A stretch of 64,000 nt of DNA from Amphirosellinia nigrospora (taxonomy: Eukaryota; Ascomycota; Sordariomycetes; Xylariales; Xylariaceae). The notes beneath the pieces are model-generated. The model was given only the letters and a program-made list of their open reading frames with translations. It was not told the origin of the DNA and did no database searches. Of this stretch, positions 34,540 to 46,196 are shown one piece after another. Within the stretch, counting starts at the first letter, position 1. Each line of letters starts with the position of its first letter. The DNA is taken from contig SCHM01000002.1 of assembly GCA_004123355.1 (NCBI GenBank), positions 1,116,001 to 1,180,000 of the forward strand. Direction: 5' to 3'. Both the position numbers and the translations under genes were made by a program.

Positions 34540-35413
34540 ATGTCTCAAACCATCGTCCTCATCACCGGCACAAGCCGTGGCATAGGCAAAGCCGTCGCGG
34601 AGAGATTCCTCGCGCTCCCAAACCACGTAAGGACCAACGACCCGCCCACACAATCCAAGAACTTCCAACTGACAATCACAGACCGTCATCGCCGCAAACC
34701 GCAACCCCGAGGACGCGGGATCCAGGTCCCTCGCCGATCTCCCCAAGGGCGCCAACACCGTCCTGATCACGATCAAGTACGACGCAGGGGTCGAGCAGAG
34801 CGCTTTCGACGTCGTCGACGAGCTGCGGACGAAGCACGGCATCGCGCACCTCGACATCGTGGTCCCCAACGCTGCCATCGCCAAGGTGTTCCCGCTAGCG
34901 CGTGACGTAAAGCGCGCCGACATCGTAGAGCACGTCCAGGTCAACGTTCTGAGCGCATCGCGCTCTTCCAAGCGACGCGCGACTTGCTACAGAAGTCGAC
35001 TAAGGAGCCTATATTTGCGCCTGTGGGGTCCGGAGCTGGATTTCTCCGGTATAAACGCATACCTTTTTTTTTTTTTGTCTAGTAAGAACAAAGAAGCTAA
35101 TGTGTATATGTGTGATGAAAGAAATCAACCCCCCGTACCCAGCTCCGCCTACGGTGTGTCAAAGACCATGCTCTTCTGGTACGGCATCCGGATCAACGCC
35201 GAAGAGGAGTGGCTCAACACCTTCGTCATCGAACCGGGATATGTGCAGACTGACATGGGCAATTATGCAGCGAAGATATTTGGTCGGGGCGGGGCACCAC
35301 TCACTGTTAAAGAATCTGCGGATGGCATTTTTCGGGTGTTGAGGACAGCGAATAAAGAGAAGTATGGTGGCAAGGCCGTTTCGTATACTGGCGAAGTGCA
35401 AGAGGTGTATTAA
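34540..35413 (+). CDS. Short-chain dehydrogenase/reductase, norsolorinic-acid-ketoreductase-like
   Basis: Classical NAD(P)-dependent SDR of about 248 residues. Exons are 34540-34626, 34682-35048 and 35122-35413. The cofactor motif is TGTSRGIG at residues 8-15, the substrate-region block is HGIAHLDIVVPNAAIAKVF, and the catalytic YxxxK is YGVSK, followed by NTFVIEPGYVQTDMG. Intron 1 (55 bases) has branch CTGAC; intron 2 (73 bases) contains a 13-T tract. The sequence resembles fungal nor-1/aflD-like ketoreductases, but nothing nearby suggests a polyketide cluster, so the substrate is unknown. Coding length is one base short of whole codons and the frame shifts near 34955 (after VNVLSA), so a single base is probably missing. 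Otherwise intact, probably cytosolic. Confidence 0.88.
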
Positions 35414-36043
35414 AGCGCGAGACGAGGCTAGAACAGGATGGGTTGACTTAGATTTTGGATTTTTAGATGATCGTGACGAGCAATAGATCTCAGGCTATGT
35501 TATTAGCTGAGTGTTTGAACTCCCGCAGTTACCAGACGCTGATTTTCTTGTTGGTTTGGCTTGCGTGACATGGTATAGTTGGTTCCTAATCGGCCTCGAT
35601 CGAAATGGAACGATGTGTCTGGAAGCCTTCCTAGTTCCTAGGGCTCTCCGTCAAAGAGCACACACTCGCATGCCCCGGGCATTTATTAGCCAGGAGATTC
35701 TAGAATGTCTTGCGCTGTTTGTCTACCCGAAGGCATGCAACTACCCGCGTTCATAAGGACCACAGATTTCCCATATTGTGAAAGTTTTCTCTTCCCATTC
35801 TTATCATCCTCATTTTAGCATCAATTTCGCAAAATCCTTACTCATCTTTACAGCAGACCCCATTTTGACCTACAACAACCGACCCTCACCATCATACTTA
35901 TTGTAGCATTCACGCCGGACTATGTCCCAAACCTACACTGAAGAACAACCGTCACGAAGAGAAGCCAATGACGGAATTGCCAACACCATGCCAAGTGCCA
36001 CAGACCCTCAAGATAATTTACAAGGAGGCCCATCTCATTAGTC
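35414..36043. promoter_or_regulatory. Intergenic spacer, leader of coiled-coil gene
   Basis: About 630 bases. An ATG at 35922 opens a 39-codon frame (MSQTYTEEQPSRRE...) that runs into the next gene's start in a different frame and may be its true N terminus. The remainder shows no feature. Confidence 0.4.
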
Positions 36044-37646
36044 ATGGACTATGATAATTCGGACTGGGTCTCAGATTTCGGGGATGACTGGTGTGGCACA
36101 CCTTCGACCGAGGACCAGGTGTATTCGACATCGCCAGCATCACACCACTCAACAACACCATTAAGTAATGATCCATATTACAACGCCCTTAGGTTGCTCA
36201 CTGCAGAAGAAGAATTGGAGAATGCCCGGGAGCGGGAAATAGAACAGGCTACGGTGATAAGAACCCATGTAAAACACAATTTTGACCTGATTGTCAAATT
36301 GAACAAGGAAGAGACTTTATCTCAGTCACTGGGGAGAAAGCTGTCTGACTTGTTCGTTGTGGTGACGCAAAATCAACAGTATGAGCTTGACAAGGTGCAA
36401 AGACGACTTTTAGATCTCCAGGCCGATGCCGAAAACGGTTGTTTCGGCCAAACCTGGCGTGATCTCCAGCAACGGCTTCACAACCTCAATAGCAAACTTG
36501 ATACATATATCGGAACCAGCACGCCCAAGGCGATATTTGCCAGAACTCATACTGACGAGTTGACATTGTTCTTGGGCGGTCTGCTGAGAAGCTCCCAAAG
36601 ATTCGAAAAGAGTTGGAGAGACTAAGTCAGTATATTGAGGAGGAGAAAATCATAGACGCGGAGAATAAGCCCCAAGGCGACGAGCCTGTGCGTGGTCAGG
36701 CTACCAAGGAGAATACAAGTCAGGAAAACATTGACAACGCCGATTTATCTATCACCTTCTCTGCGACGAACATTCTTGATCGCTACTATGAATTCTCTCG
36801 ACTCCATCGTGAGATGATGGAAAGACGCAGAGCGAAGCTCCAAGAGCTCTTGAACAAAACTTCGACAGAACTCAGTCGTCTTCAGGCCGATCTGGCGTAC
36901 GGTGTGTATAAAACCCTCCGTGCCCGATCCCTTAACCTCATTGTTTCGTATGATCCAGCAAGTTCTGTGACGTGAGACCTGGATACCCCGACTGACATGT
37001 TTTCTATGCACGCAGAGGAGGGAAGAACTTCTAACATGAGAATAAGAATGGAATTCTGGGGAGATGGTCTAGGAGAGTCGAGAGTGGAATGCCCCTTTCC
37101 AGTTTTGGAGAACTTGGAAATGAAAGAGTTGGCGCTCTACCGCGGATCTAAAGAGCTTCAGGACATTATAGGGATCATTCAAGGGCTGCCGTCACGTTTC
37201 CGGATCATCGATATTCGGGCCCGGAAGAATACAAGACATCAATAGACCTAGAATCTGTTTACACTCAGGCAAAAGAACCATCGGAGGGTTCGAGCCACAC
37301 CGTTGTCGAAGGCCAGCAGGAGGATGCAACGTATGTCGCGGAGCTCGAGGCAAAAGTGAAAGAGATGCAAGCCAATGAGAAAGCATGGGCCGCTCACTTT
37401 GAGAGCTTGCATCGGCGAGAAAACGACGCAAAAGTTGCCATGCAGAAGCAAATCAAATTCCTAGAGCTCAGAAATGAGGAGGTGCAGCAGGTGGTCACGG
37501 CCGTCACAGGAAAACTTTTCCAACGCCGAGATCGCCTCTGGGATCTTTCGACAACAGCTCGCCAGCTAGGCGAAGAGCTCATTTCAACTCTAGAGAAATT
37601 AGGCGTTTCCTGTGACAAACGTCAGGTTCTTGAGAATGAGTGGTAG
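36044..37646 (+). CDS. Coiled-coil protein, unrecognised
   Basis: A gene of at least 480 residues with no domain I recognise. The N terminus is acidic and Ser/Thr-rich (MDYDNSDWVSDFGDDW), then long heptad-like charged helices: LLTAEEELENAREREIEQAT, RRRAKLQELLNKTSTELSRL, VAELEAKVKEMQANEKAW and HFESLHRRENDAKVAMQKQ. This suggests a structural or scaffold coiled-coil protein, probably cytoplasmic. The frame shifts near 36606 (an A run), 36975-37005 (possibly an intron ending in GCAG at about 37014) and about 37205. The start may instead be 35922 with a shift at about 36040. Exon structure in the middle is uncertain. The stop is at 37644-37646. Confidence 0.55.
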
Positions 37647-38513
37647 AGCAAGATGAGTTTCCAGTAGCTGGTGAGATTGGTCACGTAGGGTTTCTTGCGT
37701 TAAGCAGGTGGTGAAGCCCAGAGCGGCCAGAGTCCGGTGCCCATTTCAGTACATCACCTAAGTAGATGATGAATGAAAGCACTGATATATTGCTCTAGTA
37801 GCTCGTTGAGTGCTACATTTTCTTCCTCTGGGCGACGGGAGAGTGTTGCTTGTGTTCTGACGCCGAGTGCCCCACGATAAAATTCTGCTTGTACAATAAC
37901 TGAATCATTTGTTAACTTGTTTCGAGTAATTTTAGTAGTTAGCCTATCAATAACAAGATACCAAGGACAAACCACGATGGAGGTTTTTCGGATTGCCTAT
38001 ACGAATGTCACGGTTCGTGCCGAGACAAAAATACCTAGGTAGGTAAGGTTAAGTCATAACACAATGGTGGATACAGCTTCAAGCTCCAAAGACGTAAGAG
38101 AGCTGCCTACTAGCGCGATTAAGAGCTCTCCACATGAGTTCCTGATTGCCCAATCACTGATCTCCAATCAGCCTCGGGACGGGGTTGTTAGTGGAATGGG
38201 CGATCTGGGAAACACCGTTGATTGTTGTTGCATATGCGGAAAGTTGCGAATAGGTGACGTCATGTGTCTGGGCCAATCGGCACTGATTCTCTTGGAGGAG
38301 GGCTTTTGTTTCCCTCGGTTTACGGATTCATCACCAGAGAACTTGTCCTATAATAACTCATTCAAGTCAACTACCTTGATCAACCATTAGGAGTTTCCGT
38401 ATTTCCAAGAGCCTGAAACCCCAATTCACACCTCACATCTACCTGCTCACCTCACTCTAGACATACTATCAACTTCCCACCCTCCCAAACACACACATAC
38501 AAACGAAATCAAA
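37647..38513. other. Intergenic, 870 bases
   Basis: Contains the second copy of the 13-mer at 38032-38044. A 108-codon open frame at 38064-38390 (VDCCCICGKLRIGD...) has no start context or family match that I can support and is not called as a gene. Confidence 0.35.
38032..38044. repeat. Dispersed 13-mer TACCTAGGTAGGT, copy 2
   Basis: Exact copy of the sequence at 15188 and 63706, in intergenic DNA about 20 bases upstream of a weak open frame. Same-strand orientation in all three. Confidence 0.7.
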
Positions 38514-38913
38514 ATGGCGTCACGCATCATCTCCACAGCCATCCGCCCCGCCGCCAGCTTCGCAGTAAACAGGCAAACCTTCGCAGCCCAGCGATGCTTC
38601 AGTGGTAGTACCATGGCAATGAAGCACAAGGAGAGCACTGGTACGTTTCCCATCGTCACCCCAATTGAGATTGCTGACCAACCCCTCAAAACTAAACAGG
38701 CGAAAACTACGAGAAGCACAAGCAGGATCTGCTCGAGAAACACAAGTCGGGCAAGGGCCACTGGAAGCCGGAGCTGGCGTCGGACAGCGAGGAGGCCGTC
38801 AAGGCGACCGTGCCGGCCAGGGGAATGAGGACATCGCCAGCCTGCAGGACCGCACTAAGGGCCACGCCGAGGAGACAAGCAAGACCGGCACGAGCATGCG
38901 TGATGGATTGTAA
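38514..38913 (+). CDS. Small mitochondrial protein, unassigned
   Basis: Two exons, 38514-38640 and 38700-38913, with a 59-base GTACGT-AG intron (branch CTGAC). Product is about 113 residues. The N terminus MASRIISTAIRPAASFAVNR plus QTFAAQRCFSGS has the Arg/Ser-rich, acid-free pattern of a matrix-targeting presequence with an RCFS cleavage-like motif. The mature part is highly charged (YEKHKQDLLEKHKSGKGHW, ASDSEEAVK) and probably disordered. The frame shifts once near 38805 (AAGGCGACC, one G probably missing), after which the tail DIASLQDRTKGHAEETSK is read. I do not recognise the family, and the function is unknown. Confidence 0.68.
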
Positions 38914-39648
38914 ATAAGTGAAGTGGTAGCGAAGAGCGTACGTATGAATGGGGCGCTGGAAGGACTGGCATTTCCTATCATGTTGTGGAGTTAGGACGGA
39001 ATGCGAGTCGTTTTTGCATCAAGAGCCAACGGAATGGTACACGTTGATGTGTAGGCGTGGAAGGCACACGGCTTCTAATTCTTGCGCAGCGACATATCGC
39101 CTGCTCAGCAGTAGGGACGAGACCGGCTGGTAATAAGCCTGTCTGTTTAAGAGTTCTAGTGCATGGTTCAAGAGAGAAATCGAGAGCATCAACATCAGCA
39201 TTATCAGCACCATGTATGCATGTATTTAAAACAAACGGAGATGTCTGTCATTGTGAGCTCAGACCTGCTACCTAACGGATTGCCATCAGCATAGGTGAAT
39301 CGAAAGGGAACATCGATCGAGTGCTTCAAGGCGTGCTCTAACACAAATGAAAATGCCGGGTGGTGCTTATATACGGCCGTAGTAGAATCCAGATACTGGC
39401 AAACCCAATAAAATAAATAAAAACACAAGCCGTGCTGCCAACCAACTATGTAGAGTACAATTCTACCGGTGAACGCCGTGCCAAATGCAACCTGATTATC
39501 CGCTGTGATCTTCTCCCCATTCTCTTCTTATGCACCTGTGTCTACCCGATTACACACTTATCGGGCCATGTTGTGACCCAGCCAGGAGTTGGAATTACAA
39601 TCCAGCTACCCGGAGGAAACTGGCTCCCATTCTGTCGGCAAGCCGTTT
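38914..39648. other. Convergent intergenic region
   Basis: About 730 bases between the 3' ends of the small mitochondrial gene (+) and the SNARE gene (-). No gene is supported. Confidence 0.45.
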
Positions 39649-40587
39649 TTATTTTAAGATGGCAATCAGCAAGACCAGAACGATGATCAGGATGATGATG
39701 GCAATCATTTGTTTGCTCTCGCCGGCGGCACGTGTAATCCGGTTGACCTGGCGTTTCGCGCGGTCGAGGCGGCCTTGGTGGCGGTCGACAGCGCCATCGA
39801 CATCGTCTAGCATGGCGACTTGGTCGTCGAGCTCGTCGCCGATCTGCATGCTCAGCTCGCGCTGGCGCGCTATGCTGGCACCTAACCGGTCGAGCTGCTC
39901 ATCTTGTTGTTCCAAGACTCGCTGGTGGTATTCATGGATCTGGACGTTGTTCATGTCGTTCGTTTCATCCCGATATCCATCGTGTCGTCCGGGTTATCGC
40001 GGTATCGGCTACCAAAGAGCTGTGCCTCGAGATCGGGGCTCCTCGGATCGCTGGACGGGTTGTCCGAGAAGCGCACAGTTTTCGATACGGTACGGCATTC
40101 TTAGGTCTAAGGCTAGAGTTGGATCTGGTGGGTTTCCGAGTCGCGTGGTCAAAGTCGTCGCTGAGGGAAGGATCGTTGGATGTGTGAGTGTGGTGTGTCG
40201 GTAGTCGATGGAGAGGAAAACCCGTGGAATTGTGAGGTTAGGTCGTCGTATTGCTTCTTTAGGCCGGGGAGAGCGTCCGAGATGTTGAGAGCGCCACTAA
40301 TTCTAAGTCAGCCAATGTTTATGTGTAGCTTGTCGCATGCGATCCAGCATAGTGACCCCTGATGAAGTCGCGAATGTAGGGCCTGCTTACTCTTCATCTC
40401 CAGCTTCTTCCAACCTCTTCAGCTCGTTTTCTAATGCTCCTAACCCATCCTTGAACTGGTCTAATGACCTCGATATATGTCCATCGTTCGCATCGCCGCC
40501 GATATCGAGACTCTGTGCTCGTTGCCGCTCGAGTAGCGATAGCTTGACGTGGTCGGCTAACAAGAATAATTGATTTGGATTGGCCAT
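39649..40587 (-). CDS. Qc-SNARE, syntaxin-8 (Syn8)-like
   Basis: Two exons on the minus strand: 40587-40391 and 40302-39649, with an 88-base intron (donor GTAAGC, branch CTGAC). The N terminus MANPNQLFLLADHVKLSLLE and LDQFKDGLGALENELKRLEE form the N-terminal helices; KKQYDDLTSQFHGF follows. The C-terminal SNARE helix reads LEQQDEQLDRLGASIARQRE then DELDDQVAMLDDVD, ahead of a single tail anchor MIAIIILIIVLVLLIAIL. This places the protein on endosomal or late-Golgi membranes, where Syn8-type SNAREs drive fusion; it could also be read as Tlg1-like. The frame shifts near 40145, 40085 and 39985, between recognisable segments. Stop at 39649-39651. Confidence 0.8.
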
Positions 40588-42068
40588 GATGATCGGCTGA
40601 GATATTTCTTCGATACTCTATCGATTTGGGTGAATTGGGGGATCGGGCGACGAGAAGTAAACGAGAGACGGAAGTATCGGCAATGGATGGAAAGTAGATA
40701 TAGTATTCCCTATTAGAAATTACGCCAGCTTAGATACAATACAGTAATAAGCACGCAACCGCTTCTGGATCCAGAACTGTCGGGATTAGGTGTTACAATT
40801 GTTTTGTTGCTTGATCAAATGATAACCCAACTCGGCCGGGATAGGCTGCGAGATACTTCAGCTGAGACCGCGGAACATTGGACTATCCAGGTAATATGGA
40901 TGGCGTCGTTGGATGAGACACCTGGAGAGGCCCAAATGGCGTCTCCTTTTGCATATATCGGTGCAATTGCAAGAGAGAAGTTGGGGATATCGTGCTTTAT
41001 CACTATATCGAGTTTACCCATAAAACGCAGGAAAATATGGGGCCTGGTCCCACATCCACGTGGGACACTAAGAGTCCACGCACATTAGAGCATTGTCTCG
41101 ACATGAAGAAGGTTGACTAAGTTGACAACAAAGCAAAGCAAGGGCTTAAGTCAAGATGGATTATCAACATCTATAAAAGTGCACATCACATAAGAAACCC
41201 GAGAGCTGGGCTAATTAGGTAGGTACAACAATATTCCCTACCACTTTTGGAACTAACAATTGCTCGACTCTTACTACATATTCGCAACCGCCCCTCCGAA
41301 CCCAGCTTTCCATTGGACAGCCCGAGGGGCGAAGAGGAGTCCGGTGCTGACCACCTCCGCACCGGGATTCAGATCGGCTCGGCAGTAGAGATTTAGACAC
41401 TTGCAGTCCTTCTAACCTATTATCAGGGCGTCACTATTGGCCGGTCTGGGTACGCTTGGATGTTTGCCCAGTCTCCTTCGTTCAAGATCACCTTAAGAGG
41501 ATCACGGAGGCTTGTAAATCTTAGTGAACCACTTCGAAATTAGAGAGATCAAGTCTCCTCCGTTTGGAAACAGGGTTCATGACCCTTGAAGGGCAATGCA
41601 GCGGACGAGCCAACGGCCCGTTAGGCTGATCCTCTGGTCATTCGGTCCAGGCTAATAACACATCGTCGCTCTGTGAATGCCCAGGCCTGCCCAGGATCGT
41701 GTCCCATCTTCCCCCTTCCAGCCCCCACTGGCCGAGGCTTGTTGAAGATTACTTGCCGTGAAATGGAAGCCCTTGCCGTATTCCCGAATACGGCGCCGTG
41801 CAGTGGGCGCATTGCTGGAGAATGGATCGCGAACTTGTTTATGCCTCGCTCTCGAAAGGGAAATGTTAGCAGAGTCTGCGTAATGACCTGTCATCCTAAG
41901 GTGGGCTCATGTTTGCAAACCTTTTTCTTGGTTCATGTGCTTGTATCCACTCGTTGTAATCTGTCACTATATTTATATCAGCAGTTGTAGTATGTGAAGC
42001 TTGTTCTACTCGTTTTGCGGTTATTGTCTTACCTATTAACTCCCCTTTTCACTTAATATACTCGGATT
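40588..42068. promoter_or_regulatory. Divergent intergenic region, 1.5 kb
   Basis: Between the SNARE gene (-) and the MetE-like gene (+). No gene is supported. A stretch near 41930-42060 just upstream of the start at 42069 is AT-rich with pyrimidine runs. Confidence 0.4.
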
Positions 42069-43333
42069 ATGCCTCTTCCTCCCGGCGTTTACCGCGCCGA
42101 CCAAGTCGGCTCTCTGCTACGACCCAAGGACCGTGAGTAACTCCGACAGCCATTTTCCCCGGGAAATTCTAGAGTGCAAACTTTCTCTCACTACATCAGG
42201 ACCGCACTCAAAGACTTTAGCTCTCACAAATAACTCCAAAAATAGCGATAACTGACTTGTCGTGCTCCAGTCCTTGCGGCTCGTGACCAAGCCGCTGAAG
42301 GCAAGATCACAGCGGCGCAGCTACGGGAGCTAGAAGACAAATACATCGCGGACGTGGCACGGAAGCAGCAGGCAGTCGGCCTCCGTGCCGTGACGGACGG
42401 CGAATTCCGGCGGCGGTGGTTCCACGTGGACTTCTTGAAGCACCTCTCAGGGATCGAGCAGCGCGGCGTCCTGCAGTCGACGAACACCAGTATTGGTGGA
42501 ACCATGCCGCCGCGGCTCGTCGTCGTCGACAAGATCGGGCACCCGGCGCCGATCCAGGTCGACGACTTCCACTTCCTCGAGTCGCACATCGACAAGAGCA
42601 AGGTAACGACCAAGGTCTGCATCCCGTCGCCCACGATGATCCACTTCCGCAACAGCCGCGACACCATCGACGAGAAGGCCTACCCCACGCTGGAGCCCTT
42701 CTTCGAGGACCTCGCGCGCGTGTTCCAGGAGGAGCTCGACGATCTTTACAAGGCCGGGTGCCGCTTCGTGCAGCTCGACGACACCAATTTAGCGTATCTC
42801 TGTGATCACAAGATGCGCGCCGAGGCCGAGCAGCGGCACGGCGACGCCAACGTGCTCGCGCGGCAATACGCCTCGTTAATAAATGCCGCCATCTCGAAGC
42901 GGCCCAAGGATATGACGATCGGTATCCATCTGTGTCGAGGCAATCATCGATCGCAATGGTTTGCGCAGGGAGGCTACGAGCCGGTAGCGGAGGTCATGTT
43001 CAAGGAGCTCGACGTCGATGTGTATTTCCTCGAGTATGATGACGCGCGGTCGGGAGACTTCTCACCACTACGTCACCTACCACCACAGAAGGTCGTCGTC
43101 CTCGGCGTCATGACGAGCAAAAAGGCAGAGCTCGACGACCGTGCCCAGATCATCAACCGACTGCGCGAGGCGGCCACGTTCTGCCCAAATGGTCTCGACC
43201 AGCTGTGCTTCACCAGTGTGGATTTAGTTCTACGTCCGAGGGCAACGATCTGTCGGAAGAGGAGCAGTGGGCTAAGCTTAGCCTCGAAGTTGATATCGCG
43301 AAGGAGGTCTGGGGTGAAGATCTGTCAGTTTAG
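42069..43333 (+). CDS. MetE C-terminal-domain-like (cobalamin-independent methionine synthase family) protein
   Basis: About 375 residues in two exons, 42069-42132 and 42271-43333; the intron is 138 bases (donor GTGAGT, acceptor CCAG). The TIM-barrel of the vitamin-B12-independent methionine synthase C-terminal family is clear: YRADQVGSLLRPKD, RAVTDGEFRRRWFHVDFL, CRFVQLDDTNLAYL, IGIHLCRGNHR and YFLEYDDARSGDF. His and Cys of IHLC and the Glu of FLEYDD are the likely zinc ligands; a last Cys is expected in the QCGFSS segment. That segment is preceded by a frame break near 43215, after which SEEEQWAKLSLEVDIAKEVW completes the protein. It is a stand-alone C-terminal domain, much shorter than MetE (about 760), so it transfers methyl or alkyl groups to a thiol of unknown identity. 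Confidence 0.87.
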
Positions 43334-44253
43334 ATATATACCAGATGCAACTTTAGCAAAAGGACGAACATAACATGACATAACATAGATAGTAGATGAC
43401 TCCCCGGCGCCCGACTTTCACTTTGAGCAGAGTGCCATGTCACGACCTAGTACGCAAGACAGGGCTGAAAAAAAGTTAGGATTGACATCGATGTGATAGA
43501 ATTAATCCATTCGTGTCTCCTAGGCCTACTATACAAACAATTTACCCCACAGTCGAACCACGCCTCCCGATGATATCGTTTGTTTGAGCTCTGCGCCAAA
43601 TATCTATTGTGTGAGAAAACGACGTGGCACCATGAAAAAAGCCCTCTGGTGATAGTAGACTTTAGGGGGAAAGGAAGATGAAAAATTAAATGAAAATGGA
43701 TAGGCAACGTGTTTTTGTTGTTTTTTCCTGAACTCCAACCATCCCTTCCAAATAGCAGAGCACCGCGGCCATTCAAATAAACCCCCAGTCATGTTCTCGT
43801 GCAACTATAGGTAGTTTCTCCGATATTTAACCACGCACAAGTCAACTTCGAGAGTGCATTGGTAACCGAAATATTCCCGTGGATTCGTATCTCTTCCAGG
43901 CAATTCAGCAGCCGCAGACTGTCATGAATGAAACGGCGCTTTGGAGCGTAACCGCTAAAAAACTAATTGGACCTCATCAAAACTTAACGTTCAAGTCGTA
44001 TTTGGATGAGAAAAGGTCCGAATACCACTGGATATAGGAATCGAAGGACGTGTGGTATAGTAAAATCATACCCCAATATCGACACCGACGCATAAAAGTA
44101 GCCTCCTCAAATACATTGTACCGAGAAGAAGGGCGAGAGGTCGAACCCACCATACCAAGTGGCATAACTGGTGTATAAACAAGTCAAACCCATCAAGACG
44201 CAGTGCATATCACATTTTCGCCAACCAAAATGGTAGAGTAACACGAGCTCTTA
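43334..44253. other. Convergent intergenic region, 920 bases
   Basis: Lies between the 3' ends of the MetE-like gene (+) and the KH-domain gene (-). No supported gene, repeat or RNA. Confidence 0.45.
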
Positions 44254-46196
44254 TCAAGCTCCTGGGGGCTTTGGCATCTCGCCCGCTGGTTGGCCTCCAC
44301 CTTGTTGTTGAGCGAGAGCTTGATACCAGAGAGCCAAATATGCTTGGTAACCACCATCTAATACATAGTCAGTCTCAGGTCTCGGATTTTGGGATAGAGG
44401 AGTCAACTAACACATGGCATACGGGTCAGCAGCTCCATTGGCAGGAGCAGCGTTCTGCGAATCGGGCGCACTTGGTTGATTGTTAGAGGTGTGAAGTATA
44501 GTTGGGGTTATCCCAATCACGGCGGTTCTGAGTGCGTCCACCACGGCCGCCACCGCCAGCTCCTCCACTATTCTTCTGTCGCTATACGTTTATTAGTAGA
44601 TGCAAAAGCAAAAATCACACATCTCATATTAGCACTTACGACGGCATCAACCTTATCTTCTATTGCTCGTTTCGCTCTGCTGATAGCCTCCTGTGAACCA
44701 ACCAAACCGATTTCACGCTTTCACCTCACCAGGCCCGGAAGACTGGGAGACATTGATCTTGCAACCGGTAGTGTTTTCATCTCACGGATAGTCTCGCCTC
44801 CCTTTGCCAATAATCATACCAACTGCTTCAGGGCACATAGATGGATCATTTATCTTATCACCGCCACCGCCTTGAGCATTGTCGCGACCATAATTCATTT
44901 TTTTTGGGTGGGCGAGCTGGCTTGCTAGTCTCGGGATTGTTGCCGTTGCGCGTGTCACTATCAACAATCTCGAGAATTAATTCCTTGGCCTGGGCAGCTG
45001 CGCTGTGGGGGCCGATGAGGTTCACAGACGGAGACCATTCACGCTCTTGGATTCACCAACGATATTAATATGACAGCCACTGCGTTCCTGGAGATCTCAA
45101 ATAATTGTCTCGCCACCGCGACCAATAATGAGGCCGACCGTGCGATCAGGGACCATGATTTGTACGCAATCTTCGCCGTCGCGTAGGCGCAGTAGGACCG
45201 CCAGCTCCAGCAGCCGCGGCGCGGCGGCACGGCAGCAGCAGCGGCAGCGGAAGCACTGGGGCCTCGCCCCCTTTCTGGGAAGGATCAAGACCAGCGCGTG
45301 CAATGGCACCCATCCCACTATCTTCGATAATCTATTGATGGCGGTTTTTGCTTCAGCACGTCTAGCACGAGGGCCTGTAATTTTGCATTGACGGTACGGT
45401 GCCGCTCACCCGAGGGGGAGATGAATTGCACTCTGCATCCTGTTGTCTCGGCTTCCACGCGTCTCAGGTTCTCGCCTTGTCTTCCTATAATTAAGCCCAC
45501 AAGGCTGGATTCAATTTCGATCATTTCGTCATTGTCATCGCCAGGTCGATCACGGCCACCTCCACGAGGTGAGAAGGTGCCAGACGGCCGGCCACGATTG
45601 GGCCTGGCGACATAGAACGGTCGCGACCATAATCACGAGCATGACTACCACGATCATCACGTCGTTCATCTCTGTATGGGTTGAGGTTGTCACGATAGGC
45701 ATCACGACGCGATGGAGAACGAGAGCGCCCTCTATAAATTTCTGGCATCGGCAGCACGAGCATCATGCGGTGGATATGCACCCTGAGGCCGTTCATACGA
45801 GGTCAAGCCTTTCTCAGCAGCATAGGCCTTGGCTTGAGCAACAGCATCTGTAAAACTGACGGTGCCGGATGTGACAGGTCTAATAGCGCTCAAATCAAAG
45901 TTTCCACTGGCCGAAGGCTGTGGCAGGCCATAATTCGCGGGAGGATATGGTTGAGGTTGGGTTGCAGGAGGCATTGTCGGATAGGTGCTTGGAGGCGCAG
46001 AAGGCTGATACGGGGGCATCGCATGAGGCGGTTGGCTCTGGCTCGGGTCGGGGCGTTACGCTGATGAGCTAGTGAAAAGAAACGAGGTTAGACACGACAA
46101 CATACAAATCTTGTTAGCAAGAGTAGGCAGAAAAGCAGCATGTCTACTAACCAGAGCAGCCAGAATGGCGTTGATATCTGGAACTCCCTCGGCCAT
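44254..46196 (-). CDS. RNA-binding protein with three KH domains
   Basis: Minus-strand multi-exon gene starting MAEGVPDINAILAAL at 46196; first intron 46069-46151. A Pro/Tyr/Gln-rich segment (PPSTYPTMPPATQPQPYPPA) is followed by an SR-like stretch (RGRSRSPSRRDAYRD) and then three KH domains identified by their GxxG loops: SLVGLIIGRQGENLRRVE (about 45485), TVGLIIGRGGETI (about 45120) and AVGMIIGKGGETI-like (about 44810, partly out of frame). A Gly-rich linker (GGAGGGRGGRTQNRRDWD) and a C-terminal YQAYLALWYQALAQQQGG resemble far-upstream-element-binding proteins, so a role in RNA processing or translation control is likely. The frame breaks near 45730, 45520, 45300, 45090 and several places below 45000; exon boundaries in the 3' half are not resolved. 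Confidence 0.82.

Noticed and set aside
34405-34971. Long antisense open frame over the SDR gene (about 188 codons)
   Set aside because: It is the shadow of a GC-biased coding strand; the sense strand carries TGxxxGIG and YxxxK with fitting introns.
38064-38390. 108-codon open frame with CCCICGKL
   Set aside because: Only one cysteine cluster, no homology recognised, and no promoter-like leader; kept as intergenic.
43540-43570. tRNA-like GGTTCGAC on the minus strand
   Set aside because: No acceptor or anticodon stem can be formed around it; similar partial B-box matches at 44136 and 28793 were also rejected.
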